Source: Pseudomonadota bacterium
GTDB taxonomy: Bacteria > Pseudomonadota > Alphaproteobacteria > Rhizobiales > Hyphomicrobiaceae
Assembly (NCBI GenBank): GCA_023410905.1
Contig: JAEYPL010000286.1
Coordinates: 1-5,691 of the forward strand
Reading direction: 5' to 3'
DNA length: 5,691 nucleotides
Below, piece after piece: positions 1 through 5,511 of the stretch. The notes under the pieces were generated by a model. The model made no database searches. It was not told the origin of the DNA and saw only the letters and a list, made by a program, of their open reading frames with translations. The position numbers were made by a program, and so were the translations under genes. The stretch's first letter is position 1; every line of letters starts with the position of its first letter.

Positions 1-647
1 ATCCAGATCGCATCCAGACCCAGGCCAAGCACCAGCATCTGCGCCCCAACAATGGCCGAAAGCAAAATCAGGAACTCAATCGACACCGCCAGCATCACCA
101 TCCCGCCGATAATCGCGCCGATGAGCAGTGCAATCGGTGAAACCGGCGTCAGTGATAGCGCAGCAGCCACGATGCCAGTCAGCACAATACCGACATACGC
201 GCCGATCAAAAAGACCGCGACGTAATAGACAAACACACTAATCACCGCGCCAATCACCGCGCCAACCAGCATGACCAGCACGGCAATGACGATACTATCC
301 GTCGTGACCAGCGACAGCGCCACCGTCGCGCCGATAATCACGCCGGCGATAAGGATGATGTATTCGTAAAAACGCCACCCGGCGACCAGTAACACCACGC
401 CACCCACAATCAGCAGGATGCGGGCAATATCTGAACGCGGCGGCTGCACCAGCGTATTAATCAGATTATCGACGGTTGCCACGGTACTTTCGGCAGCACC
501 TTCCGTAATATCCACCAGATCCTGGGCGATCTCTTCCGCACCTTCCGGGATTGGGGTAGCGGCATCCTGCGCAAACACCGCAGATGCTGAAACCAGCAGC
601 ACCAGAACCAACATAAAACTGATAATCGGACGCTTGAAGCCTGACAT
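1..647 (-). CDS. DUF4203 (TM7S3/TM198-like) membrane protein, partial
   Basis: Seen: an open frame of 215 codons from ATG at 647 that runs off the left edge without a stop, so the C-terminus is missing. The start is fixed by a strong Shine-Dalgarno (AAGGAGGA, 652-659) a few bases upstream. Residues 1-26 are a typical Sec signal peptide (basic MSGFKRP, hydrophobic core, cleavage probably after VFA). An acidic, probably extracytoplasmic linker follows (about 27-70, rich in E, D, T). From residue 76 there are five or six closely packed Gly/Ala/Val/Ile-rich membrane segments. The stretch AGWRFYEYIILIAGVIIGA (89-107) resembles the repeated G-x-R-F-Y/G-x-x-x-G pattern of the DUF4203 domain, known from eukaryotic TMEM198 and TM7SF3 and from many bacterial proteins. 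Function in bacteria is unknown; a channel, receptor or scaffold role would be guesswork. The family call rests on pattern recognition and is fairly secure; that the gene is real is very secure. Confidence 0.85.
   Translation of the reverse strand, partial: MSGFKRPIISFMLVLVLLVSASAVFAQDAATPIPEGAEEIAQDLVDITEGAAESTVATVDNLINTLVQPPRSDIARILLIVGGVVLLVAGWRFYEYIILIAGVIIGATVALSLVTTDSIVIAVLVMLVGAVIGAVISVFVYYVAVFLIGAYVGIVLTGIVAAALSLTPVSPIALLIGAIIGGMVMLAVSIEFLILLSAIVGAQMLVLGLGLDAIW
241..264. repeat. Perfect 12-bp tandem duplication inside the DUF4203 gene
   Basis: The unit ATCACCGCGCCA occurs twice in direct succession. Read on the minus strand it encodes GAVIGAVI (residues about 129-136) in a predicted membrane segment. 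The unit is a multiple of three, so the frame is kept and four residues (about one helix turn) are repeated. It could be a recent slippage duplication or just convergent Gly/Ala-rich coding. Confidence 0.7.
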
Positions 648-651
648 AGCT

Positions 652-799
652 TCCTCCTTAAGCAAATGGATCGCTTTTATTACAACATACATTACTGTAT
701 ACCATAGAATCCGCCAGATGTGCCCGATGTTCAGAGGATTTTAATATTAGGCCATGTTTTATGCGAAAAAGTTTTAAAATTTCCGCCTGTATCTGGGCT
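652..799 (-). promoter_or_regulatory. AT-rich intergenic region, presumed promoter region of the DUF4203 gene
   Basis: This gap between the DUF2142-like gene and the DUF4203 gene is much more AT-rich than the coding flanks. It ends in the AAGGAGGA ribosome binding site (652-659). On the minus strand a TATACA hexamer (696-701) could act as a -10, with only a poor -35 (GGCACA) 17 bp upstream. It overlaps a small dyad, ATACA-TTAC-TGTAT (687-700 on the plus strand). A second AT-rich palindrome centred on TTTTAAAA lies near 771-780. I see no convincing hairpin-plus-T-run terminator for the upstream gene. The assignment as promoter is inferred from position and composition. Confidence 0.35.
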
Positions 800-2140
800 T
801 CAGGGAGCCAGCCCCGGTAGGATCACCCGCCAGATCAGATACACATCAAACACCGCCAGCAGCAGAAACACTCCCACCGGGAGCCACTGCGCCCCCGGCA
901 GACCTCTCAACAGCCAGCGCCGCCACGCATCCACCCCCAGCGCCAGCAGCAGCCCCAGCGGGATCAGCGCCGGGAAGAGATAGCGCCCCTGAAATTGCAG
1001 AAATTCCGTGTTATAGAAGATATACGCTGCAAACGCCAATACGATGACCGCCCCCAACACGATCCACGACTGTTGGCGGAATCGCCGTTCGTCAGGGGGT
1101 GATGACGCTTCCCGCCGCATGGATCGCGGCAGCAGCAGACCGGCCAGCGCCAGCCCGGTGAGCGCCTGAAACAGTTGGTACATCCAGCCCTGAAGCGGCA
1201 GCGCCATCCAGCCGAACTGGCCCCAGAAGCTGTTAAACGTGTCCCTGACGGCCTGGTTGATGTAGCGCTCGCTGCCAAATTCGGCGATAAAATCCGCCGT
1301 GCGCGGCTGATCCGCCACGACCAGATCATGCGCCCCCAGGCCGAGAAAATCCGGGAAGCCGTAGACACTGATATTGCGCCCCCACCACAACCCGCCGATC
1401 ACCAGCGCCGGGATGAGAAACAGCAGTCCTGCCCGCAGCAGTTGGCCGAAATTGCGGTGTTCGCCCCCCCACCAGCGCAGCACTAAGGCCAACGACACCA
1501 CACCCGCCATGAGAAAACCGGTGGACTTGGTGATAAAAATCAGGCCGATGAGCAGCCCCAGATGCCAGGGCTGGATATTCTGCCCGCGTAAATAGCGCAG
1601 GATCGCCCATAATGTCAGGCCAATCCATAATTCGGACAGGCCATCGTTGTTGACCGCTGACAGCATCGCCACGTGCTGCGGCAAAAACGCGACAAAGGCC
1701 GCTGCTCCCAGCGCCACGCCGGGACGTTCCGGGTAGATCACTTTCGCGCAGGCATAAGCGCACAACACCACCCCCAGGCCGATCAACACAGAGAACAGGC
1801 GCAACGCGACCAGACTGCCAGACGTAAGCTGATACACCACCGAAGCCAGCAGATAATACACCGGCGGCTGATGATCCTCATACTGAATCGTATCCAGTTC
1901 ATCGAGCAATTCCGGCGCGAAACGGGCGCTGGTCAGTTCGTTCTGATACCCCTGCTGCCAGTCGCCGGGTTCGATCACCGGGCAGCAGCCAGAAACCGCC
2001 ACCTGGGCGATATAGTTATAGTGAGCGGGTTCGTCAGGGGCCTGCCAGTCCGGGGTACGGATGGCGAACAACGCGCCAACCAGCAGATAGGCCAGCGCGA
2101 TCAATAACAATAGGGCACGTTCAAGCGAAGTTTGGGTCAT
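800..2140 (-). CDS. DUF2142-like multi-pass membrane protein (GT-C-fold related, putative glycosyltransferase)
   Basis: A 446-residue polytopic inner-membrane protein with about ten hydrophobic segments starting at residues 8-27. Motifs in order: WQAPDEPAHY (32-41) just after the first membrane helix, with acidic pair D36/E37 where GT-C enzymes carry their catalytic-site acid; YEDHQPPVYYLL (87-98); NNDGLSEL (164-171); FWGQFGW (305-311); and QFQGRYLFPALIPL (382-395). The W-x-x-PDE-x-AH, QPP-YYLL, N-D, FGW and QGRYL-P set is the signature I associate with DUF2142 and related GT39/ArnT-like proteins, which move lipid-linked sugars onto acceptors at the outer face of the membrane. Substrate is unknown and there are no sugar genes nearby. 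The start at 2140 is the first possible one, because an in-frame TGA lies at 2150-2152; the Shine-Dalgarno is weak (CAGGATGA). The 82-bp gap to herA allows read-through from that gene. Confidence 0.85.
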   Translation of the reverse strand: MTQTSLERALLLLIALAYLLVGALFAIRTPDWQAPDEPAHYNYIAQVAVSGCCPVIEPGDWQQGYQNELTSARFAPELLDELDTIQYEDHQPPVYYLLASVVYQLTSGSLVALRLFSVLIGLGVVLCAYACAKVIYPERPGVALGAAAFVAFLPQHVAMLSAVNNDGLSELWIGLTLWAILRYLRGQNIQPWHLGLLIGLIFITKSTGFLMAGVVSLALVLRWWGGEHRNFGQLLRAGLLFLIPALVIGGLWWGRNISVYGFPDFLGLGAHDLVVADQPRTADFIAEFGSERYINQAVRDTFNSFWGQFGWMALPLQGWMYQLFQALTGLALAGLLLPRSMRREASSPPDERRFRQQSWIVLGAVIVLAFAAYIFYNTEFLQFQGRYLFPALIPLGLLLALGVDAWRRWLLRGLPGAQWLPVGVFLLLAVFDVYLIWRVILPGLAP

Positions 2141-2187
2141 AGGGCGCGTTCATCCTGAGTCACGACCGCCGGTAAACAGCGCCCTAT
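2139..2187. repeat. Perfect 9-bp inverted repeat overlapping the start of the DUF2142-like gene
   Basis: ATAGGGCGC at 2139-2147 is matched exactly by its reverse complement GCGCCCTAT at 2179-2187, with 31 bp between. The left arm contains the first two bases of the ATG start codon (2140, 2139). The weak ribosome binding site lies in the loop. The right arm overlaps a possible -10 hexamer TACAAT (2186-2191, minus strand), although no good -35 accompanies it. It could be an operator dyad, or an mRNA stem that hides the start codon in transcripts reading through from herA, or chance. Confidence 0.5.
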
Positions 2188-2222
2188 TGTAGCGGAGATT
2201 GGCGGATTTTAGCCGGTGAGTG

Positions 2223-3890
2223 TTAGCGCAGCCGCCGCCCTTTATCGCCGCTGCCGAGTGTTTTACGGGCGCGGTCACTATCCAGCGCGGGGACAGCCCC
2301 CTGCACCGCTGCATAGAAGTCCTCGTCATAATTACGCGGTTTAATCACCACCGGCATGGGCACAGCATGACCCATGATGATCGCCTGCTGCCGGGTATCC
2401 AGCCGCGCCAGCACCTCGCGCAGGCCCGCCGCGCCGCTGATACCGTTCAGTACAGCGTTGATGTCACGCTCATTATCCAGCAACGCAGTGACCCGCGTGC
2501 CGATCTGACTCATGACTTCTTCGTCAATCGCGCTCGGACGTTGGTCAACCACCAGCAGCGTCACGTTATATTTACGCATCTCGCGGGCGATAATGCCGAA
2601 TGTCGTCTGATTGGCGATTTTTGGATCCAGGAATTTATGGGCTTCCTCAATCGTAATCATCAACTGCGGCGGCTCATAAGCTGGGTCACCCAACGCCTTT
2701 TCCATGCGCTCGACATAGGCCTCATGGATGCGGCGTGTCAGGTAATTCGCCACCAGCATATAAGCCTCCAGCGAGTTGCCATAACGCCCAAATTCCAGCA
2801 CGACGCTGCGCTGTTCTTCCACCAGAATGTTGATAATCTGCTTCACACTGTCCGCCGGGGTTTGCTCCACCAGGAAATCCCAGCGTTCAAAGCGCTCGAT
2901 TCGGCGCTGCACCGCGATCAATGTGCCGTCAGCAGTCGGCGTATTGGTGGTGATGTCCTCCAGGTCTTCCGGGTCGCCCTTCAGCAGGCGGCGAATCCAG
3001 CTTTTGCCCCAGCGCTTGTTCAGAGTGTGAATGCAATCGATCATCGCATCCGAAAAACTCATGGTGACGCGCAGTTGTTCCAGGTCAGACGGCTCAATCT
3101 CGTCATATCCCAGGCGCACCTCAAAATCGTATTTGGCGTTACGTCGCCGTGACGATTCCGCGTCCAGTGTGAGGATGGTCACTTTGTTGTCAAACAACTG
3201 CTTCAGCCCTTTGACGCTGTAGCCGTTTTCGCTGGTGATCTGCCAGCCATAATCGTTGTGCATATCGAAAATCAGACTCACGCCAATCCCACGGGCGATA
3301 GTCCCGGCCAGCAGCACACGGGTGAGAAAGCTCTTGCCCGTACCGCTCTTGCCAAACACGCCGACAGAGCGCTCCACCAGCCGCCTGAGGTCGAGATTAA
3401 TCTGGGTTTCTTCCAGTTCCAGCGGTGAGCCGACATTGAAATGTGTCGCATCTTCATGGCCGAACACATCATTCACATCATCGACCGTGGCGTTATACAC
3501 CGGCATAAAATGGCTGGGGATGGATTTCACCGGCTTGGGTTTGTCGTCCTCACCGATAGACAGCATCGGCGCAACGTGAATCGTCCCGTAGGCCGCAGTG
3601 CCACTGTAAACCGCGTTCAGAAACGGATCGGTCACGTCTGGCGGGTCACTCTCAATGCCGGGATTGGTGCTGTCCAGCACGATATCGTTAATCATGCAGA
3701 AGAAGCGGCGCTTGCTGCCATGCACCACGATATACCGCCCAACCGCCAGATCTTCGATAGACTGCCCGCGATCCATCTTGACGACCAGCCCTTTGCTCAA
3801 CGAGCCGCCGACCACCACGCCGAGGCGCTCCGCCAGGGGTTTCTCGAACCATTCGTCGAGGATCGCTTTTCCGTTCGGGGAATTAATCAT
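2223..3890 (-). CDS. herA: HerA-family DNA translocase ATPase (HAS-barrel plus DUF87)
   Basis: A 555-residue HerA-like ATPase. HerA is a hexameric ring of the FtsK/HerA superfamily which, in archaea and some bacteria, pumps DNA and works with the nuclease NurA in DNA end resection. Seen: an N-terminal beta-rich segment (about 23-110, beginning LGVVVGGS) that fits the HAS-barrel; Walker A GKSGTGKS (180-187); an FDMHNDYGW motif (208-216) like the family's D-x-HG-x-Y; a helical insertion (about 260-350); Walker B LMITIEEAH (410-418) with E415/E416; a strand ending VVDQRPSAI (447-455) as sensor; and GTRVTALLDNERD (464-476) where the family carries its arginine-finger region. Length is normal and all key residues look intact. 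GGAG (3899-3902) gives a well-spaced ribosome binding site for the ATG at 3890. No nurA lies in the window. A possible promoter (TTGAAG, 17 bp, TTGAAT) would have its -35 inside the adjacent repeat, but it is weak. A defence-associated HerA is an alternative, but nothing nearby supports it. Confidence 0.92.
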   Translation of the reverse strand: MINSPNGKAILDEWFEKPLAERLGVVVGGSLSKGLVVKMDRGQSIEDLAVGRYIVVHGSKRRFFCMINDIVLDSTNPGIESDPPDVTDPFLNAVYSGTAAYGTIHVAPMLSIGEDDKPKPVKSIPSHFMPVYNATVDDVNDVFGHEDATHFNVGSPLELEETQINLDLRRLVERSVGVFGKSGTGKSFLTRVLLAGTIARGIGVSLIFDMHNDYGWQITSENGYSVKGLKQLFDNKVTILTLDAESSRRRNAKYDFEVRLGYDEIEPSDLEQLRVTMSFSDAMIDCIHTLNKRWGKSWIRRLLKGDPEDLEDITTNTPTADGTLIAVQRRIERFERWDFLVEQTPADSVKQIINILVEEQRSVVLEFGRYGNSLEAYMLVANYLTRRIHEAYVERMEKALGDPAYEPPQLMITIEEAHKFLDPKIANQTTFGIIAREMRKYNVTLLVVDQRPSAIDEEVMSQIGTRVTALLDNERDINAVLNGISGAAGLREVLARLDTRQQAIIMGHAVPMPVVIKPRNYDEDFYAAVQGAVPALDSDRARKTLGSGDKGRRLR

Positions 3891-3923
3891 GGTGTCTGCT
3901 CCGGTAAATTCAAGGTTGACGGG

Positions 3924-3951
3924 GTTAAAGCTTCAACGCAAAGACGCGAAG
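3924..3951 (+). repeat. Left copy of a ~28-bp dispersed-type repeat bounding the toxin-antitoxin cassette
   Basis: The copy starts GTTAAAGCTTCAA and ends AAGACGCGAAG, directly abutting the toxin stop codon (3952-3954 on the minus strand). With two single-base gaps it matches the reverse complement of 4652-4679 at 23 of 29 alignment columns. The GACGC(A/G)AAG core resembles short intergenic repeats that are common in environmental bacterial genomes; that resemblance is from memory. Both copies point inward, with the GACGCRAAG end next to the coding cassette. Confidence 0.7.
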
Positions 3952-4329
3952 TTAATAAGGTTGTACTGCTAATCCGCCCAATAACGGTTTGAAATGTTTC
4001 AGATTAAGTGTGTAAACAGGGATTTGCAAACGATAACTCGGTGCGGCAATTAAACAGTCAAAAGCATCAATATTGTAGGTTAGACGCAAAGCAATCAACT
4101 GTCGTGTGGCCCAATCAAGATCAGATACAGTTAATTCAGTAATAGCAAAATCATTCAAGAGCCGAACAGCTCTCTCTTGTTCAAGTTTATTGGAAGCGCC
4201 TTCAAGTATTTCCAGCCATACAATGCGCGTAATTCCGATATTTGTTTGTTTAGAAAGCCAAATTGCTGCAGGTTGATAACCACGATTAAGATCAACAAGC
4301 ACGCTCGTATCCAGAAGTGCTGTTACCAT
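3952..4329 (-). CDS. vapC: PIN-domain ribonuclease toxin, VapC type
   Basis: A 125-residue PIN-domain protein, the usual size for a VapC toxin, expected to cleave RNA with a metal ion unless bound by its antitoxin. Seen: LLDTSVLVD (5-13) with first acid D7; WLEILEGA (38-45) with second acid E40; DAFDCLIAA (88-96) with D88/D91; and PVYTLNLKHFKPL (104-116), where the position often held by a fourth acid is N109. That Asn variant occurs in VapC subgroups, so I do not read it as inactivation. The start ATG (4329) overlaps the antitoxin's end by 7 bp (shared GCATGGTAAC context), a classic coupled arrangement that favours antitoxin being made first. Its stop is flush against the left repeat copy. 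Base composition is visibly more AT-rich than the genes on either side, consistent with acquisition by transfer. Confidence 0.9.
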   Translation of the reverse strand: MVTALLDTSVLVDLNRGYQPAAIWLSKQTNIGITRIVWLEILEGASNKLEQERAVRLLNDFAITELTVSDLDWATRQLIALRLTYNIDAFDCLIAAPSYRLQIPVYTLNLKHFKPLLGGLAVQPY

Positions 4330-4637
4330 GCTCGTCTCTCACGCCGTTTTCGACGCTGTTCCTGAAGCCAGGCCAGGCTATCGGTAATGCCTTTATCAGC
4401 CCATCCGCCCGGATGACCCAGCGCGACAATCTCAGCCCCCGTTTTGGGCTGTGGGTTAATGAGCGCATCAAGCTCTGCTTCTGTCCACACACGCTCTTTC
4501 AGGCTATCTTGTGTAGCTTCTTCAATGTCAATCGACACCAGCACTTCAATCTCGCCATCCTGAACATTTTCCGGCAGATCAACGATGAGTTCACCGTTAC
4601 GGATATAGCCTCTTACGATTATGTAGTTTGCTGCCAT
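4323..4637 (-). CDS. Antitoxin partner of the PIN toxin (VapB-like role)
   Basis: A 104-residue protein just upstream of and overlapping the toxin. Its first 35 residues (VRGYIRNGELIVDLPENV, then DGEIEVLVSIDIEE) alternate beta-strand-like stretches. They recall the short N-terminal domain of VapB/DUF2281-type antitoxins (G-x-I-x-N-G-x-I pattern), which may mediate dimerisation or DNA binding. The C-terminal part is helical and strongly basic: WADKGITDSLAWLQ (79-92) then QRRKRRERRAW (94-104). This is the expected toxin-binding tail and resembles tails I associate with antitoxins of PIN toxins. The role is inferred chiefly from position, overlap and size; I cannot name the exact family. The ATG at 4637 is preceded by AGGTGGAGAG, so the ribosome binding site begins where the right repeat copy ends. 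The pair probably autorepresses its own promoter, as other TA modules do; no operator is proven here. Confidence 0.83.
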   Translation of the reverse strand: MAANYIIVRGYIRNGELIVDLPENVQDGEIEVLVSIDIEEATQDSLKERVWTEAELDALINPQPKTGAEIVALGHPGGWADKGITDSLAWLQEQRRKRRERRAW

Positions 4638-4651
4638 GTTTTACTCTCCAC

Positions 4652-4679
4652 CTTTGCGTCTTGGCGGTTAAAGCTCAAC
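4652..4679 (-). repeat. Right copy of the ~28-bp repeat, inverted, in the antitoxin leader
   Basis: On the minus strand it reads GTTGAGCTTTAACCGCC and then AAGACGCAAAG, pointing towards the antitoxin start 15 bp away. It is the inverted partner of 3924-3951. It lies between the predicted promoter (4713-4741) and the antitoxin start, so it should be transcribed as part of the leader. On the plus strand it is followed by AATTCACCGCAAA (4680-4692), which could be a second, degenerate copy in the other orientation (compare CTTCAACGCAAA in the left copy) and gives a short GCGGT/ACCGC stem. Confidence 0.7.
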
Positions 4680-4712
4680 AATTCACCGCAAAAATCGATC
4701 TTCAGAACCCTT

Positions 4713-4741
4713 ATTATAGCACAAATGTTCAATTTTGTCGC
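4713..4741 (-). promoter_or_regulatory. Predicted sigma70-type promoter of the toxin-antitoxin pair, with extended -10
   Basis: On the minus strand a perfect TATAAT (4713-4718) is preceded by TGC, giving the TGn extended -10. With 17-bp spacing there is a partial -35, GCGACA (4736-4741, 4 of 6 matches). Transcription would start near 4706, giving a leader of about 70 nt that includes the right repeat copy. The -35 begins only 4 bp past the stop codon of the small protein gene, so the module carries its own promoter. It rests on consensus matching alone. Confidence 0.65.
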
Positions 4742-4745
4742 GGGT

Positions 4746-5000
4746 TTACTCCTCAGATTTCTCCGAATTTTTGCCCATGCGCTCGTTGCCGCGTTTGAAA
4801 TTCCCGGTGATTTTCGCCATCTCCAACTGAGCATCGCGCTCGTCCAGGCCCTCCACCCGCTTGAGGAACTTTCGAGCTTTATCGCCTTTCAGGGTCAGCA
4901 CATGCTTACCCTGCCAGTAGATCAGCACCCGGCCATCCTTCAGTTCATCATACGTAAATACCGTGTCATCGAACACACCGCGTTTATCCACATCAGCCAT
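4746..5000 (-). CDS. Conserved small protein with TGNFKRGNER motif, function unknown
   Basis: An 84-residue soluble protein (85 if the preceding ATG at 5003 is used). Seen: FTYDELKDGRVLIYWQGKHV (15-34), which looks like a beta-hairpin; LTLKGDKARKFL (35-46), a strand-to-helix stretch; then AQLEMAKITGNFKRGNER (57-74) and a charged tail GKNSEKSEE. From memory, the order G-x-V-x-I, L-x-G-x-x-A-x-K-F-L and ATGNFKRGNER recurs in small uncharacterised bacterial proteins, so this looks like a real conserved family and not a spurious ORF. I do not know a function; the basic, Asn/Gly-rich tail would suit nucleic-acid or phosphate binding, but that is speculation. The frame is open upstream to 5177, but that part reads as a shadow of yciI. 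The ATG pair at 5000/5003 has GGGGAAA just before it and overlaps the yciI stop by 8-11 bp, implying translational coupling. Confidence 0.78.
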   Translation of the reverse strand: MADVDKRGVFDDTVFTYDELKDGRVLIYWQGKHVLTLKGDKARKFLKRVEGLDERDAQLEMAKITGNFKRGNERMGKNSEKSEE

Positions 5001-5313
5001 CATATTTCCCCATAAGTGCAATCCGGTACGGATAAAGCTCCGCCCGCATGACGCGATTTTGGATCGCCGGATCATCATGCACCAGTTTCCAGGCGGCGGT
5101 TTCGCTTTCCGCATAAAAGATAATAATGCCAAAACTGGCGTAATCCGTGGTTTGTGTCCGTCCCGCCAGCAGCACAACCCCCTGTTCCGTCAGGTTGTTG
5201 AGGTAATGAAAGTGCTGCGAAACGATCTCCGCTTCTTCCGGGGTGGGGCCATCAGTCAACATGGCCGGACGCACCGGTTGGATGCGATACAACCATTGGA
5301 GTCGTTCGGTCAT
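4993..5313 (-). CDS. YciI-like (YCII-related) protein
   Basis: A 106-residue cytoplasmic protein of the YciI type, a small ferredoxin-like alpha/beta domain usually dimeric and mostly of unknown role. Seen: WLYRIQPVRPAMLTDGPTPE (7-26), matching the strand then RP-x-x-x-x-D-x-T-x-E pattern; HFHYLNNLTEQGVVLLAGRT (34-53), with H34/H36 at the conserved His helix; GIIIFYAESETAAWKLV (62-78); and DDPAIQNRVMRAELYPYRI (80-98), the D-P-A and Y-P-x-R end. The frame extends to an ATG at 5430, but the extra 39 residues (Cys/Trp-rich) do not fit the family. The ATG at 5313 has AAAGG (5321-5325) seven bases upstream, so I chose it. A TATACT hexamer at 5356-5361 may be its -10, with no clear -35. It is the first gene of a two-gene unit with the small TGNFKRGNER protein. 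Confidence 0.85.
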   Translation of the reverse strand: MTERLQWLYRIQPVRPAMLTDGPTPEEAEIVSQHFHYLNNLTEQGVVLLAGRTQTTDYASFGIIIFYAESETAAWKLVHDDPAIQNRVMRAELYPYRIALMGKYDG

Positions 5314-5394
5314 GGTCAGGCCTTTCACACGGTCATCGGCTGCAAAATCCCCTAAAGTATAGCCGAAATCCCCGCGCCACAGCCAGAACGTACC

Positions 5395-5423
5395 CTCACA
5401 AACCGGAAGGCGACAGGTATAAT
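5395..5423 (+). promoter_or_regulatory. Candidate promoter for the lipoprotein gene
   Basis: A perfect TATAAT at 5418-5423 with a 17-bp spacer to CTCACA (5395-5400, 4 of 6 matches to TTGACA). Transcription would begin near 5430, leaving a leader of about 80 nt before the lipoprotein ATG. It sits in the 198-bp gap between divergent genes and would be back to back with the yciI promoter. Consensus match only. Confidence 0.45.
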
Positions 5424-5511
5424 CACACACCTGAAAGCTGGGCCAGGCCGGAATGTGGTCTGGTCAGCATGATTCCTGTTTTACCGTTACCGGATGAGAT
5501 TGTACCGATCC

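Noticed and set aside
765..800. Possible rho-independent terminator after the DUF2142-like gene
   Set aside because: There is an AT-rich palindrome and a T run on the minus strand, but no GC-rich stem in front of it.
2220..3152. 310-codon plus-strand open frame opposite herA
   Set aside because: It is antisense to a HerA gene with intact Walker motifs, shows no recognisable domain, and has the His/Gln/Arg-rich composition typical of reverse-strand shadows.
3924..4679. Interpretation of the TA cassette as a classical insertion sequence or MITE
   Set aside because: No transposase is present, the end repeats are imperfect, and no target-site duplication directly abuts both ends. I report it only as a repeat-bounded cassette.
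4317..5015. 232-codon plus-strand open frame across the antitoxin, the promoter region and the small protein gene
   Set aside because: It runs antisense through three well-supported genes and the predicted TA promoter, and its translation shows no family features.
5001..5177. N-terminal extension of the small TGNFKRGNER protein to the ATG at 5177
   Set aside because: The extra sequence lies entirely inside yciI in another frame and reads as a shadow; the ATG pair at 5000/5003 has its own ribosome binding site.
5314..5430. N-terminal extension of the YciI-like protein to the ATG at 5430
   Set aside because: The 39 extra residues do not fit the family, and the internal ATG at 5313 has a well-spaced ribosome binding site and starts right at the expected first strand.
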